Shown here: positions 15,138 through 30,579 of the stretch, piece after piece
Numbering within the stretch: position 1 is the first letter of the stretch
Layout: each line of letters begins with the position of its first letter
DNA from: Microbacterium sp. LWH3-1.2
GTDB taxonomy: Bacteria > Actinomycetota > Actinomycetes > Actinomycetales > Microbacteriaceae
Reading direction: 5' to 3'
DNA: 64,000 nt
NCBI RefSeq assembly: GCF_040675855.1
Contig: NZ_JBEGIK010000001.1
Location: forward strand, 1,364,001-1,428,000
Made by a program: the position numbers and the translations under genes
Notes under the pieces: model-generated
Seen by the model: only the letters and a program-made list of their open reading frames with translations
Database searches by the model: none
What the model was told of the DNA's origin: nothing

Positions 15138-17755
15138 GAAGGGACCTTCGCTCGGACGTCCGCGTCGGCGTCGGGCAGTGCGATCGAGATGGCCTCCGCA
15201 AGGCCCATCTCCCTCCCCGCGCGCTCGCCGGCCTCGACGCTCTCGGGGTCGACGGCCCGCAGGGCCTCGAGCGGCGCCAGGTGGATGGCGAAGCCTTCGA
15301 TGTCGTAGATGCCCGTCGTCTCACGGATCGTCGCCGCCACCGCCGAGAGAGCGCCGGCACGCCACGCGTCGCCGTGCGAGGCGGCGATCGCGCACATGCC
15401 CTCCAGCCCGTAGGTGGCGCCGTCGACGAAGTGCAGCCGGATCGACAGCAGCAGCGTCAGCAGGAACTCCGCCTCGGCCTCGTCGCGCTCGCCCAGAACG
15501 AAGCGCAGACGCGCGCGGTTGTTGCCAGCAACGACGCGGGTGAAGGCGTCATCGGCGGCGTCGGCGATGTCGACCGCGCGACCGAGGTGCTCCAGCGCCG
15601 CCGGGATGTCGCGACGCAGCATGCCGAACTGACCGAGCACCGTCTCGGCGAGGGACTCCGACCAGCTGTCGCCGAGGTCGTGGAGGGTCGCGATCGCCTC
15701 GCCGATCTCGGCCAGGAACACCTCTTCGTCGAGGTCGGTGGACTGCAGCCGGGTCGACGCCTTCGCGGCGAGCGCCATCGCGGCGGCCTGCTCGTCGCCG
15801 CTCTCGGTGAACAGCCGCACGACCTCGCCGAGGCGCTCCACCGCCTGATCGTTCGGGCGCTGCCACAGCTCCGCCCACAGCGGGAAGAACGTCGCGATCG
15901 CGCGTGTGCGCGGGGTCAGCGGCATCCGTTTCTCGAGCAGTTCCAGCATCCACAGCCGCACGTCGGCGAAGTACCCGCAGATCCACCAATAGGGGAACAT
16001 CGTCCATGCGAAGTCGCCCGCATCGTCGAGCCGGTTCATGGAGACGAGGTGGCGCGCCGCCGCGCGCAGGTTCGGCACCTCGAGCCCCAGTTCGGCGACG
16101 GCGTCGATCTGCTCGGCGCCGCGCAGGCGCGGCGCGACCCGGTGCACCAGGTCGAGGTAGTAGTCGGCGTGCGCGATCCGCATCTCGTCGGCCGCCCTGC
16201 GGGACTCGAGCGTGTCGAGCGCGTATTCGCGCACGATCGCCAGAAGCGAGAACACCGAACGGCCGCCCGAGTCGATGCGCTGCACCAGGGACGCGTCGAT
16301 CAGCGCGGCGAGCGTCTCGATCGTCTCGGAACCCCACGCACGGTTCTCACCCACCGCCTCGACCGACTCGAGACTGAACCGGGCGGCGAAGACGCCGAGG
16401 TCCTCGAGCATCGCCCGCTGCTCATCGGTCAACAGGCCCACGCTCCAGTCGATCGTCGCGCGCATGGTGCGGTGACGGTCGGGAAGGTCGCGCACCGAGG
16501 TCGACAGCAGCGGGAGGCTCTGCCCGAGCCGCTCGGCGACGTCGCGGGGCGAGAGGATCCGGATCTTCGCCGCGGCGAGCTCGATCGCCAGGGGCAGACC
16601 GTCGAGCTGCCGGCAGATGGCGATGACGTCGGCCGCGTTGTCGGCGGTCAGCTGGAAGCCGGGGAGTGCGGACGCGGCACGCTCGGCGAACAGCACGCAC
16701 GCCGAGGAGGCCTGCGCCTGCGCGAGTGTGGCAGGAAGGTCTGGTGCGGGGGTGTCGAGCGTCTCGACCTCGAACACGCGCTCCCCGCGGATGCGCAGCA
16801 CGATGCGGCTCGTCACCAGGAAGCACGCGCGCGGTGCCAGCGAGTACAGCCGCACCAGGACGGGCGCCTCGTCGATGATCTGCTCGAAGTTGTCGAGCAC
16901 GATGAGCACGTGGCGGTCCCCGATCGCCTGCGCGATCCTCTCCTCGAGCGTAGCCGCGCCGGTGTCGCGCACGCCGAGGATGTAGGCGATCGTGGGCAGC
17001 AGCAGCCCCGGTTCGAGCACGCCCTCGAGCGGCACGAAGTAGACGCCGTCGGGGAACAGGTCGGTGTTCGCGTGCGCCGCCTCGATGGCGAGCCGGCTCT
17101 TGCCGATGCCGCCCGGCCCGATGAGGCTGACGACCCGGTGGAGGCCGCCGGCCAGCAGCGCCCGGATCTCGGCGAGCTCGCCCTCGCGACCGATCGTCTC
17201 GGTGTACGGCTCGGGCACGCGTGCCGCGAGCGAGATCTCGGCGGCCGTCGCCGGCTCGGTGCGCCGCGACTGGTCGAAGCGTTCGGCGAGGAGCATGGCG
17301 AGGTCGCCGGCGACGTGGTCTTCGAGGTCGTGGGCGTTGTGGAAGTGGAGGTAGGCGGCGGTGTCGTCGGCTTGGATGCGGGCGATGAGGTCGGTGAGCC
17401 GCTGGTCGCGGGTGTCGGTGTCTTTGACGTAGATGAGTTTGGGCATGCCGGCGGGGGCGAGGTTGTATTCGTCTTCGAGGCCGGAGACGTTCTCGTCGGG
17501 GGCGACCCAGCCGTAGCTCTGGCCGTAGATGCCGATGAAGATGTCGGATTGGGCGAGGTAGGAGCGGTAGAGGTCGCGGGGCGGGTGGGGGCGGGCGCCG
17601 AGTTCGAACATCACTGGGGCGAGCCGGAGCCGCTCGATGGCCGACCGCACTGCTTCTCGTTCTTCCGCGAGCTCGCGCAGGGTCGAGCTCACGAACACCC
17701 GGATCCGCTGGTCGGGCGTACGGATCACGGGGTGTTCCACCCCAGTCATGTGCAT
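15131..17755 (-). CDS. DUF4062-STAND NTPase-TPR protein (first copy)
   Basis: An 874-residue paralogue of the next gene with the same architecture: DUF4062 (residues about 18-160), NB-ARC-type NTPase with Walker A GPGGIGKS (Lys219) and Walker B HVLIVLDNFEQI, the GLPLAIELAAAKIRIL region, and a TPR-like C-terminus with WMLELLEKRMPLTPRTRAIA. By eye the NTPase halves are about 70 percent identical and the TPR tails less so, while the N-terminal 152 residues match exactly at the DNA level. The start is ambiguous: ATG at 17755 or 17749 (MHMTGVEHP), neither with a good SD; 17755 is chosen because it aligns with the paralogue start. It heads the four-gene minus-strand island. Confidence 0.87.
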   Translation of the reverse strand: MHMTGVEHPVIRTPDQRIRVFVSSTLRELAEEREAVRSAIERLRLAPVMFELGARPHPPRDLYRSYLAQSDIFIGIYGQSYGWVAPDENVSGLEDEYNLAPAGMPKLIYVKDTDTRDQRLTDLIARIQADDTAAYLHFHNAHDLEDHVAGDLAMLLAERFDQSRRTEPATAAEISLAARVPEPYTETIGREGELAEIRALLAGGLHRVVSLIGPGGIGKSRLAIEAAHANTDLFPDGVYFVPLEGVLEPGLLLPTIAYILGVRDTGAATLEERIAQAIGDRHVLIVLDNFEQIIDEAPVLVRLYSLAPRACFLVTSRIVLRIRGERVFEVETLDTPAPDLPATLAQAQASSACVLFAERAASALPGFQLTADNAADVIAICRQLDGLPLAIELAAAKIRILSPRDVAERLGQSLPLLSTSVRDLPDRHRTMRATIDWSVGLLTDEQRAMLEDLGVFAARFSLESVEAVGENRAWGSETIETLAALIDASLVQRIDSGGRSVFSLLAIVREYALDTLESRRAADEMRIAHADYYLDLVHRVAPRLRGAEQIDAVAELGLEVPNLRAAARHLVSMNRLDDAGDFAWTMFPYWWICGYFADVRLWMLELLEKRMPLTPRTRAIATFFPLWAELWQRPNDQAVERLGEVVRLFTESGDEQAAAMALAAKASTRLQSTDLDEEVFLAEIGEAIATLHDLGDSWSESLAETVLGQFGMLRRDIPAALEHLGRAVDIADAADDAFTRVVAGNNRARLRFVLGERDEAEAEFLLTLLLSIRLHFVDGATYGLEGMCAIAASHGDAWRAGALSAVAATIRETTGIYDIEGFAIHLAPLEALRAVDPESVEAGERAGREMGLAEAISIALPDADADVRAKVPSW
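17273..17728 (-). repeat. 456-bp identical DUF4062 block, copy A
   Basis: Partner of 14655-15110. It encodes residues 10-161 of the first STAND protein. Identity stops sharply: base 17729 differs from 15111, and 17272 from 14654. Confidence 0.97.
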
Positions 17756-17971
17756 ATACTGGCGCGATCGGGGAAGTTTCGCCATGGTTTCGGTGCACGG
17801 ATGCATCGGATGCCCGGTCCCGTTTCGGCTCGGGCGCACCTCGTTCCGCGTCCCGGCCCCGCTCTTCCGTGAGGGCGCGCGCAGGAGTATGGTGCGGCGG
17901 TGACGGCGTCGGAGTGGACGCCGTTCGTCCGGATCGGGGCTTCGGGCGTCATCCCATGGGAGGGGAATTCG
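17756..17971. other. Divergent intergenic region, STAND island and secreted protein
   Basis: A 216-base gap that must carry the island promoter (leftward) and the promoter for the secreted-protein gene (rightward). For the latter, TATGGT at 17888-17893 is a possible -10, with TTCCGT 17 bases upstream as a poor -35. I could not find a convincing promoter for the island. Confidence 0.35.
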
Positions 17972-18337
17972 ATGAAGAAGGTACTGGCGTGCGCGGTCGT
18001 GGCGATCGGGCTGGTGCTGGGCAGCGGCGGCGCGGCGATGGCGGGCGAGGTCAACGGGAACGGGGACGACACACCGATCGCGGGGCATGACACTGCTGCC
18101 TCGATCTGCGCGTTCTCGGGATTGGACACGGCGGACTCCATCGAGGGCGTCATCCCGTTCCCCGACGACACGCTCGCCCTGCGGGGCAACCAATCACCGG
18201 CGGGCAACGATCGCCACCACGGCGTGCAGAACTATGGGATGTTCCAGCGTCCGCTCGCCAAGGAGATGGGCATCGACGAGCTGGTGCCTTCTCCGGGCGC
18301 GGAGTGTCGCGGCAACCTCGAAAGCACCGCACCGTAA
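17972..18337 (+). CDS. Small secreted protein of unknown function
   Basis: A 121-residue protein with a classical Sec signal peptide: MKKVLACAVVAIGLVLG, then SGGAAMA, with cleavage likely after AMA. The mature part has two cysteines (SICAFSG and AECRGN), which could form one disulfide, plus His/Asn/Gly-rich segments (GNDRHHGVQNYG). I do not recognise the family. The ATG at 17972 is chosen because GGAGGGG lies 6-7 bases upstream and it opens directly into the signal peptide; an upstream in-frame GTG at 17900 would spoil it. A strong hairpin follows the stop. Confidence 0.7.
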   Translation: MKKVLACAVVAIGLVLGSGGAAMAGEVNGNGDDTPIAGHDTAASICAFSGLDTADSIEGVIPFPDDTLALRGNQSPAGNDRHHGVQNYGMFQRPLAKEMGIDELVPSPGAECRGNLESTAP

Positions 18338-18350
18338 AGCCTGCAGCCTG

Positions 18351-18378
18351 GCCGCCTCCGCGCAGGTGCGGGGGCGGC
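18351..18378 (+). terminator. Hairpin terminator after secreted-protein gene
   Basis: Eleven-base arms GCCGCCTCCGC and GCGGGGGCGGC (one T-G pair) with a 6-base loop, 13 bases after the stop and followed by TTCGG. It insulates the rpoB promoter region. Confidence 0.75.
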
Positions 18379-18434
18379 TTCGGCGTTCCGGGCAGGCTTA
18401 TACCGCAGCATCCAGAACTTTTCAAGAATCCGAC

Positions 18435-18463
18435 TGGACACGGCGCGTCGTGCGACGTATAGT
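18435..18463 (+). promoter_or_regulatory. rpoB promoter
   Basis: TGGACA (18435-18440), a 17-base spacer, then TATAGT (18458-18463): a good housekeeping-sigma promoter. The predicted start near 18470 leaves a leader of about 155 bases before the rpoB TTG. Confidence 0.8.
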
Positions 18464-18624
18464 GGGTCTTTGCGCTCTTGGATTCCCCCTGCCCTCATAT
18501 GGTGGTCGGCTGTGCCTGCGCCCCCTCACGTTCACGTGGGGAGTGCCGCGCGGGTTTCGGGGATGAGGAGCACTCCACCTGACGACAAGGAAACGAGCCC
18601 TACGGGCCCACGGAGGTAATCCCC

Positions 18625-22122
<3,498 letters not shown>

Positions 22123-22163
22123 GCGCGCCAGGTAACGAACGAATTTCCGACACAGGAGAACCA

Positions 22164-26036
<3,873 letters not shown>

Positions 26037-26065
26037 GTCCGGGGTCTTCGAGACCCTGGAACACA

Positions 26066-26095
26066 CGAAGGGCCCTGGCTTGCCAGGGCCCTTCG
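26066..26095. terminator. Strong bidirectional terminator after rpoC
   Basis: Perfect 12-base arms (GAAGGGCCCTGG and complement), extendable by flanking C-G pairs, with a 4-base CTTG loop. It lies 30 bases after the rpoC stop and also downstream of the convergent DUF3618 gene. Confidence 0.9.
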
Positions 26096-26120
26096 CCGTT
26101 GCGGGAACGGATGCTGCGAC

Positions 26121-26780
26121 TCAGTACTGCGTCGGCCCCCCGGTGTCGCCGGTGGTGCCGGTCGTTCCCGTCGTTCCCGTGGTTCCCGTCGAGCCGCTGC
26201 TCGGTGCGACGTTCTCCTTGACCCGCTCGGCGGTGCTCTGCGCCTCGTCCTTCACGGTCTCCGCCGACGAGACGGCCGACTCCTTGACCTGTTCGACGGC
26301 GTCCTTCGCCGGCTCCTTGAGGTTCTGCGCGACCTCCTGCGCAGCATCCTTCGCCTTGTCGACCGCCTTGTCGACGAGCGGCTGAGCCTGGTCGCGCAGC
26401 TGGGTGCTCCAGCGCTTCTCGGCATCGGTCGTCGGGATCAGGCTGGCGACGAGGAAGCCGGCGCCCGCGGCGAGGAGGCCCACCACGAGCGGCGTGCCCT
26501 GGGTCTGGCGCCTGGCCCTGTGCGGCAGGTCCTTGACCGCCTCGCCCGCGGCGCCGACCTTGTCGCCCACCGTGTGGCCGGCCGAGGAGGCCGAGTCGCC
26601 GATGTCGTCGGCGACTCCCATCACGCGACCCCTGACGTCGCCGAGCACCTGCCGGACGCGCGTCTTCTGCCGCTCCATGATCTTCGGGGGCGAGACCTTG
26701 TCGGCGAGTGCGTCGACGTCCCGGCCCAGTTCGTCCCGCGTCACCTCGATGTCGGCGCGGATCTGATCTGCGTTGCTCAT
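26121..26780 (-). CDS. DUF3618 membrane protein
   Basis: 219 residues. The N-terminal 60 residues are the DUF3618 pattern (ADQIRADIEVTRDELGRDVDALADKVSPPKI). One membrane segment follows at about 98-115 (PLVVGLLAAGAGFLVASLIP), then a long Ala/Lys/Glu amphipathic helical stretch like LEA or apolipoprotein repeats. The tail is a Gly-Thr-Thr run. These proteins accompany Holin-X genes across Actinobacteria and are linked to envelope or stress physiology, but no activity is proven. ATG at 26780 with AGGAGA upstream; it overlaps the preceding stop as TAATG. Third gene of a three-gene operon. Confidence 0.85.
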   Translation of the reverse strand: MSNADQIRADIEVTRDELGRDVDALADKVSPPKIMERQKTRVRQVLGDVRGRVMGVADDIGDSASSAGHTVGDKVGAAGEAVKDLPHRARRQTQGTPLVVGLLAAGAGFLVASLIPTTDAEKRWSTQLRDQAQPLVDKAVDKAKDAAQEVAQNLKEPAKDAVEQVKESAVSSAETVKDEAQSTAERVKENVAPSSGSTGTTGTTGTTGTTGDTGGPTQY

Positions 26781-27199
26781 TATCGGTTCTCCTGGTTTCT
26801 CTTGAGCGCCTCGGGGATCTCCTTGACGGTCTCCACCGTCTTCGGCGCCCCTTGCACGGTCTTCAGTCGCTTGCGCCCGACGGCGTAGAGGATCCCGGCC
26901 ACGATGACCCAGAGGACCGCCACGATGACGGCCGACCAGCCCAGGCTGTCGACGAGATCGCCCAGACCCCACCAGATCGCGACGGACAGGAAGAACACGG
27001 CCATCAGGCCGGCGTATCCCGCCCCGCCGAGGAGCCCGGCACCTGCACCGGCCCGTTTGGCCGACTCCGAGAGCTCGGCCTTCGCGAGTTCGAGCTCCTT
27101 GCGCATGAGATCTGAAAGGTCACGGGAGACCTCGCCGACCAGCTCGCCCAGCGATGTCTCGGCCGCCTTCTGCTGAGACGGCGTGGGCATGTCCGTCAT
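26780..27199 (-). CDS. Actinobacterial Holin-X-like membrane protein
   Basis: 139 residues. An N-terminal amphipathic helix (SLGELVGEVSRDLSDLMRKELELAKAEL) precedes two membrane segments at about 57-77 (GYAGLMAVFFLSVAIWWGL) and 87-105 (AVIVAVLWVIVAGILYAVG). It ends in a basic cytosolic tail. This is the pattern of the Holin-X (phage holin superfamily III) family, which despite the name is chromosomal and not clearly lytic. It overlaps both neighbours by 4 and 1 bases, so translation is coupled. GGGAGAGG precedes the ATG at 27199. Confidence 0.85.
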   Translation of the reverse strand: MTDMPTPSQQKAAETSLGELVGEVSRDLSDLMRKELELAKAELSESAKRAGAGAGLLGGAGYAGLMAVFFLSVAIWWGLGDLVDSLGWSAVIVAVLWVIVAGILYAVGRKRLKTVQGAPKTVETVKEIPEALKRNQENR

Positions 27200-27987
27200 C
27201 GTCGTACCTCTCCCGTCGCGGACCACTCGTCTCCTGCTCCGCCGGTGACCGAGGTGTCGGCGCCGGTGGTCAGCGGATCACCCGCGAGCGCGTCGCCGAT
27301 GGGCGTCTCGCCTTCGTAGCCCGCCGTTCCCACGGTCGCGGCGCCCGCAGCCGTGCCGCCGTAGCCCGCGCCGACGGTGCCGCCGGCCGTCGGCAAGGAC
27401 GTGGCGAGGGCCGGCCGCGTTCCACCCGAGTAGTCGAGCGCTCTGTCGGCGTTCCGGTCGTTGTCGTGGGCGTCGGACACGAGTGCCTTCGTCACCCGCC
27501 CGGCGAGCAGACCCACGCCGACGGCGATGGCCAGGAACGCGCCGGTGTGCCGTCGCGCGAACGAGCGCACCTCGTGGATGACGTCGGCCGGCTCGCGCTG
27601 CTCCAGCCAGTCGGCGACCCGGCGAGTCTGATCGCCGAAAGCGCGGACGGCGTCGGTGGCCATTCCGCCCGAGCCCGTGGCCGTGCCGTTGGCCAGCCCG
27701 GAGAGCTCGTCGCTCGTGCTCTGCAGCGCCTGTGCGGCGCGGCGCTGCTGGCTCGACGCCTGGTCCGACAGCTCCGTGCGGGCCTCGTAGAGGAACCCGC
27801 GCGCAGCATCCTTCGCGTCGTGGGCCACGCTCTTGGCCTCCTCACCGGCCACTCCGGCGACGTACTGCGCGCCGGCCTGCGCCTCGGCGGCGCCGTCGAC
27901 GACGCGCTCCTTCATGTCGCCTGAGTCCGTGCTCTGGCCCGGACCCGTGCTCCGGGTCGCGTACGGATCGGTGTCGTAAGTCGACAT
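27196..27987 (-). CDS. Membrane-associated protein in Holin-X/DUF3618 operon
   Basis: 263 residues, first gene of the operon. Residues about 35-110 are Ala/Glu-rich helices (AAEAQAGAQYVAGVAGEEAKSV). One membrane segment lies at about 160-178 (GAFLAIAVGVGLLAGRVTKAL), preceded by a helix VIHEVRSFARRH. The C-terminal 80 residues are Gly/Thr/Ala-rich and probably disordered. Similar proteins sit beside Holin-X in Microbacteriaceae. The ATG at 27987 has GGAGGAGGA just upstream. No function is assigned; an envelope-stability role is only a guess. Confidence 0.75.
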   Translation of the reverse strand: MSTYDTDPYATRSTGPGQSTDSGDMKERVVDGAAEAQAGAQYVAGVAGEEAKSVAHDAKDAARGFLYEARTELSDQASSQQRRAAQALQSTSDELSGLANGTATGSGGMATDAVRAFGDQTRRVADWLEQREPADVIHEVRSFARRHTGAFLAIAVGVGLLAGRVTKALVSDAHDNDRNADRALDYSGGTRPALATSLPTAGGTVGAGYGGTAAGAATVGTAGYEGETPIGDALAGDPLTTGADTSVTGGAGDEWSATGEVRR

Positions 27988-28256
27988 GCTCCTCCTCCAT
28001 CTCACGTGCGGCGTCGGACCGGCGATGTGCTGGTCCTCGGGGATCCGCGGTGACCAACACCGTCCGTCATGAAGAGCAGAAGTGAAGAGAGGCTGGCACT
28101 CCGGGGGACGGCGGAGTATCCTTCACGGCCGCTGGCGCCGCGTCGGGAGGTACGAGCGGCGGATGCCGGGCCCCGCGGCTTCCTCGGCTGCCCCGCGCGC
28201 GCCGCGGCGCAGCATCCGTCCCTCCGGCTTACCGTGGAGACGGAGGTGGGGGCCCC

Positions 28257-28871
28257 ATGGCGCGGATCGGCGGACGCAACCCGTGGATCGCCGTGCCCGC
28301 CGGGATGCTGTGCGCCGCGGTCGTCGCCTCGCTCGTGTGGCTGGCGCTGCCGATGGTGCCCGTTGCCGTCGCGTGGGTCGGTGACACGCTGCGCGGCGCC
28401 ACGGCGCCGCGGCCCGAGGCGACGCCCGCGCGGACGCCTGCGCAGACCGCGGCGGCGGGCGGAGCGGTCGACTGCCGCACGCTGTACTCCGACGACCTGT
28501 GGAACGAGCTGACGTGGCGGGAGGGGTCGCTGCTGGACCAGTCGATGGCGGCGCCCGCGACACAGGCGACGGCGTTCGCCGACGCGGCCGCGCCCGACGT
28601 GCTCGTGACCTGCACGTGGCGGTTCGACGCGGGCGGCATCGTCACGACACTGTCGAAGGTCGATGCCGACGCCGGGGCGATCGCCGAGGCCGCACTGGCG
28701 GGGGACGGGTTCGCGTGCCGGTCGCGGGATGGAGCGACGGTGTGCGACCGGACGCGCGGTGCGGTGCGCGAGGAGCACACCCTGCGCGAGGGGCTGTGGC
28801 TCGTCAGCGTCGAGACGGACTGGCACCCTGAGGACTACGGCCCGCGGCTCGACCGCACGGTCTGGGGCTGA
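28257..28871 (+). CDS. Membrane-anchored protein, paralogue of the convergent lipoprotein
   Basis: 204 residues with an uncleaved signal anchor at about 10-38 (AVPAGMLCAAVVASLVWLALPMVPVAVAW). A Pro/Ala/Thr linker leads to an extracytoplasmic domain with four cysteines (VDCRTLYS, LVTCTWRF, FACRSRD, TVCDRT). The domain resembles the lipoprotein encoded opposite: both have CR at the domain start, V-C-x-W-R, a G-[FY]-x-C then R-C or V-C pair, and a closing W-or-F-G. GGAGG lies 10 bases before the ATG. Function unknown. Its stop lies 1 base from the stop of the convergent paralogue. Confidence 0.75.
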   Translation: MARIGGRNPWIAVPAGMLCAAVVASLVWLALPMVPVAVAWVGDTLRGATAPRPEATPARTPAQTAAAGGAVDCRTLYSDDLWNELTWREGSLLDQSMAAPATQATAFADAAAPDVLVTCTWRFDAGGIVTTLSKVDADAGAIAEAALAGDGFACRSRDGATVCDRTRGAVREEHTLREGLWLVSVETDWHPEDYGPRLDRTVWG

Positions 28872-28872
28872 C

Positions 28873-29466
28873 TCAGCCGAAGATGCTCGCCACGACGGCC
28901 GCCGTGTAACCCGTGGGCGCGAGGTTCGAGTACTGCGTGTCGATGAGGATGTCGTCGCGCCAGAACAGTGTGCGCCCGTCGGTGACCGGATAGGTCTCGT
29001 TCGGCCACGTCTTCTCGCAGCGCGTGCCGCCGTCGGGGGTGTAGCAGGTGTAGCCCTCGTCGGTCACGAGCTTGTTGAGCATGTCGAGCGCAGGTCCCCG
29101 CGACATGTCGGTGATCTTCGTGACCAGGCCCGTGGTGTCGGCGGCGGGGTCGCGCCACACGCACACCAGGCTGCCGTCCGGCTGTGGTCCGGAGGCGCCG
29201 AAGGCGGGGTCGTTGAGCGGCACGCCCTCGAGCTGCGCGAGCACGTCGGCGGTGAGGATCGCGCGGCAGTCGTCGGGGATCTCGGCGCGGGCAGTCGGCG
29301 AGGGCGTCGGCGTGGGTGTCGCGGAGGCAGGCGTCGAGGCCGAGGGCCCCGGCGTGAAGGTGAGTCCGCCGCCGGAGGGGGCGTCGGGGGCGCAGGCCGT
29401 CAGCGCCGCGAGTGCGAGAAGGGTGGATGCCGCGGCTGCGGCGAGCCGGAACGTCCGTGGTGCCAT
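28873..29466 (-). CDS. Putative lipoprotein
   Basis: 197 residues with a lipoprotein signal peptide ending LTAC (lipobox; Cys near residue 25). A Pro/Thr/Ser-rich spacer follows (TPASATPTPTPSPTA), then a soluble domain with four cysteines (DDCRAI, SLVCVWRD, YTCYTPD, TRCEKT). Predicted lipid-anchored outside the membrane. The ATG at 29466 follows TACCCT by six bases and lacks an SD, so it is probably leaderless. The Cys pattern and C-terminal layout match the convergent gene at 28257, suggesting an inverted duplication with later divergence. Confidence 0.8.
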   Translation of the reverse strand: MAPRTFRLAAAAASTLLALAALTACAPDAPSGGGLTFTPGPSASTPASATPTPTPSPTARAEIPDDCRAILTADVLAQLEGVPLNDPAFGASGPQPDGSLVCVWRDPAADTTGLVTKITDMSRGPALDMLNKLVTDEGYTCYTPDGGTRCEKTWPNETYPVTDGRTLFWRDDILIDTQYSNLAPTGYTAAVVASIFG

Positions 29467-29472
29467 GGGGTC

Positions 29473-29478
29473 AGGGTA
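29473..29478 (-). promoter_or_regulatory. -10 element for leaderless lipoprotein gene
   Basis: TACCCT on the minus strand, six bases, then the ATG at 29466. No SD is present. Confidence 0.45.
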
Positions 29479-29579
29479 CTGGGGCTGGAGCGGATTCCCC
29501 GGCACGCCTCCCTCGTGTGCGCGGAACTGCGGGTTACTCTGCCTCTGCGGGGATGATCCCTGCGTGAGGAGTGCCTGCG

Positions 29580-30542
29580 ATGAGTGACCCCAAGTCGTCC
29601 TACGGCGAGCCGGTCGAGGAGCCGCACGGCGTCGACGACGTCGTCGGCCGTGCGAACGAAGGCCTCGCCGACGCCGAGGCCGCCCGCCGTGATGCCGGCG
29701 CCACCGAGACTCCCGCCGCAGAGACCCCCGCCGACGCTGCCGGGACGCCCGACACCTCCGGCGCGGCCGCGTCCGCCGACGGCGCCTCGACCACCGTCGC
29801 GACGCCGGCCGCCGCCCAGCCCGACCCGTGGGACTCGCCGGAGGCGGCGTCCCTCGACTACACGTCGACCCCGACCCCCGCCGCTGACGACTCGCCGACC
29901 GTCGTGGTGCCACCGGTCGTCACCCCGAGCGAGCCCGTCATCGCCGAGCCCGCGGTCGTCGCCGCGCCCGCCCCGCAGCCGATCTTCGTTCAGGCGCCCG
30001 AGGCGCCGCGTCCGCGGGGAAACCGCGCCGCCGCCGGCGCGATCGGCCTGCTCGCCGCCCTCGCGTTCGCCGTGCTCTACCTGGCGGTGTGGCTCGGCGT
30101 CGACGCGATCAAGGGCGACGTCACCGGCGACAACGTCGGGACGACCGCCCTCGAGGCTCTCGCGACCTGGTCGCTGTGGGTGCCCGTGGTGGTGTTCTTC
30201 ATCGGCTTCTGGCTGCTCGGCGCCATCATCAATCGCGGCCGTTGGGGCGCGTGGGTGATCTTCGGCATCCTCGTCGGTGCCGCCGCCTACGGCGGACACA
30301 TCCTGGGAGCGCTGTTCCAAGCGCCGTTCTGGAACCTCACCGCCAGCGAGGGTGCGAAACTCGTCGAGGCCGAGCTGCTGGCGCCGCTGGCGATCGCCGC
30401 GTTCATCATCGGCCGCGAGCTCACGATCTGGTTCGGCGCGTGGGCAGCCGCGCGCGCGAAGCGCGTCACCGAGCTCAACGTCGAGGCGCAGCGCGAGTAC
30501 GAGCGCACGCTCGAGGCAGGCCCGCAGCTCGTCCAGCAGTGA
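29580..30542 (+). CDS. Multi-pass membrane protein with disordered N-terminus
   Basis: 320 residues. The first ~145 are Ala/Pro/Thr/Glu-rich and probably disordered in the cytosol. Four membrane segments follow: AIGLLAALAFAVLYLAVWLG, WVPVVVFFIGFWLLGAII, GAWVIFGILVGAAAYGGHIL and LLAPLAIAAFIIGRELTIWF. It ends in a helical tail. I do not recognise a family. The ATG at 29580 (MSDPKSS) is chosen with GAGGAG about 8 bases upstream; an in-frame GTG at 29571 adds three residues. The next two genes run in the same direction but may have their own leaderless starts. Confidence 0.75.
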   Translation: MSDPKSSYGEPVEEPHGVDDVVGRANEGLADAEAARRDAGATETPAAETPADAAGTPDTSGAAASADGASTTVATPAAAQPDPWDSPEAASLDYTSTPTPAADDSPTVVVPPVVTPSEPVIAEPAVVAAPAPQPIFVQAPEAPRPRGNRAAAGAIGLLAALAFAVLYLAVWLGVDAIKGDVTGDNVGTTALEALATWSLWVPVVVFFIGFWLLGAIINRGRWGAWVIFGILVGAAAYGGHILGALFQAPFWNLTASEGAKLVEAELLAPLAIAAFIIGRELTIWFGAWAAARAKRVTELNVEAQREYERTLEAGPQLVQQ

Positions 30543-30567
30543 CCCCCGTTCGCGTCCGTGGCCGCCG

Positions 30568-30573
30568 TAGGCT
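30568..30573 (+). promoter_or_regulatory. -10 element for leaderless membrane-protein gene
   Basis: TAGGCT, six bases, then the ATG at 30580; the same hexamer and spacing as upstream of the comB-like gene. Confidence 0.45.
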
Positions 30574-30579
30574 GGCGGC

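Noticed and set aside
12498..17755. Reading the STAND genes as AfsR/MalT-type transcription regulators
   Set aside because: No winged-helix or LuxR DNA-binding domain at either end; the N-terminus is DUF4062.
26780..27199. Phage origin for the Holin-X gene
   Set aside because: No other phage genes nearby; this family is common on actinobacterial chromosomes beside DUF3618 proteins.
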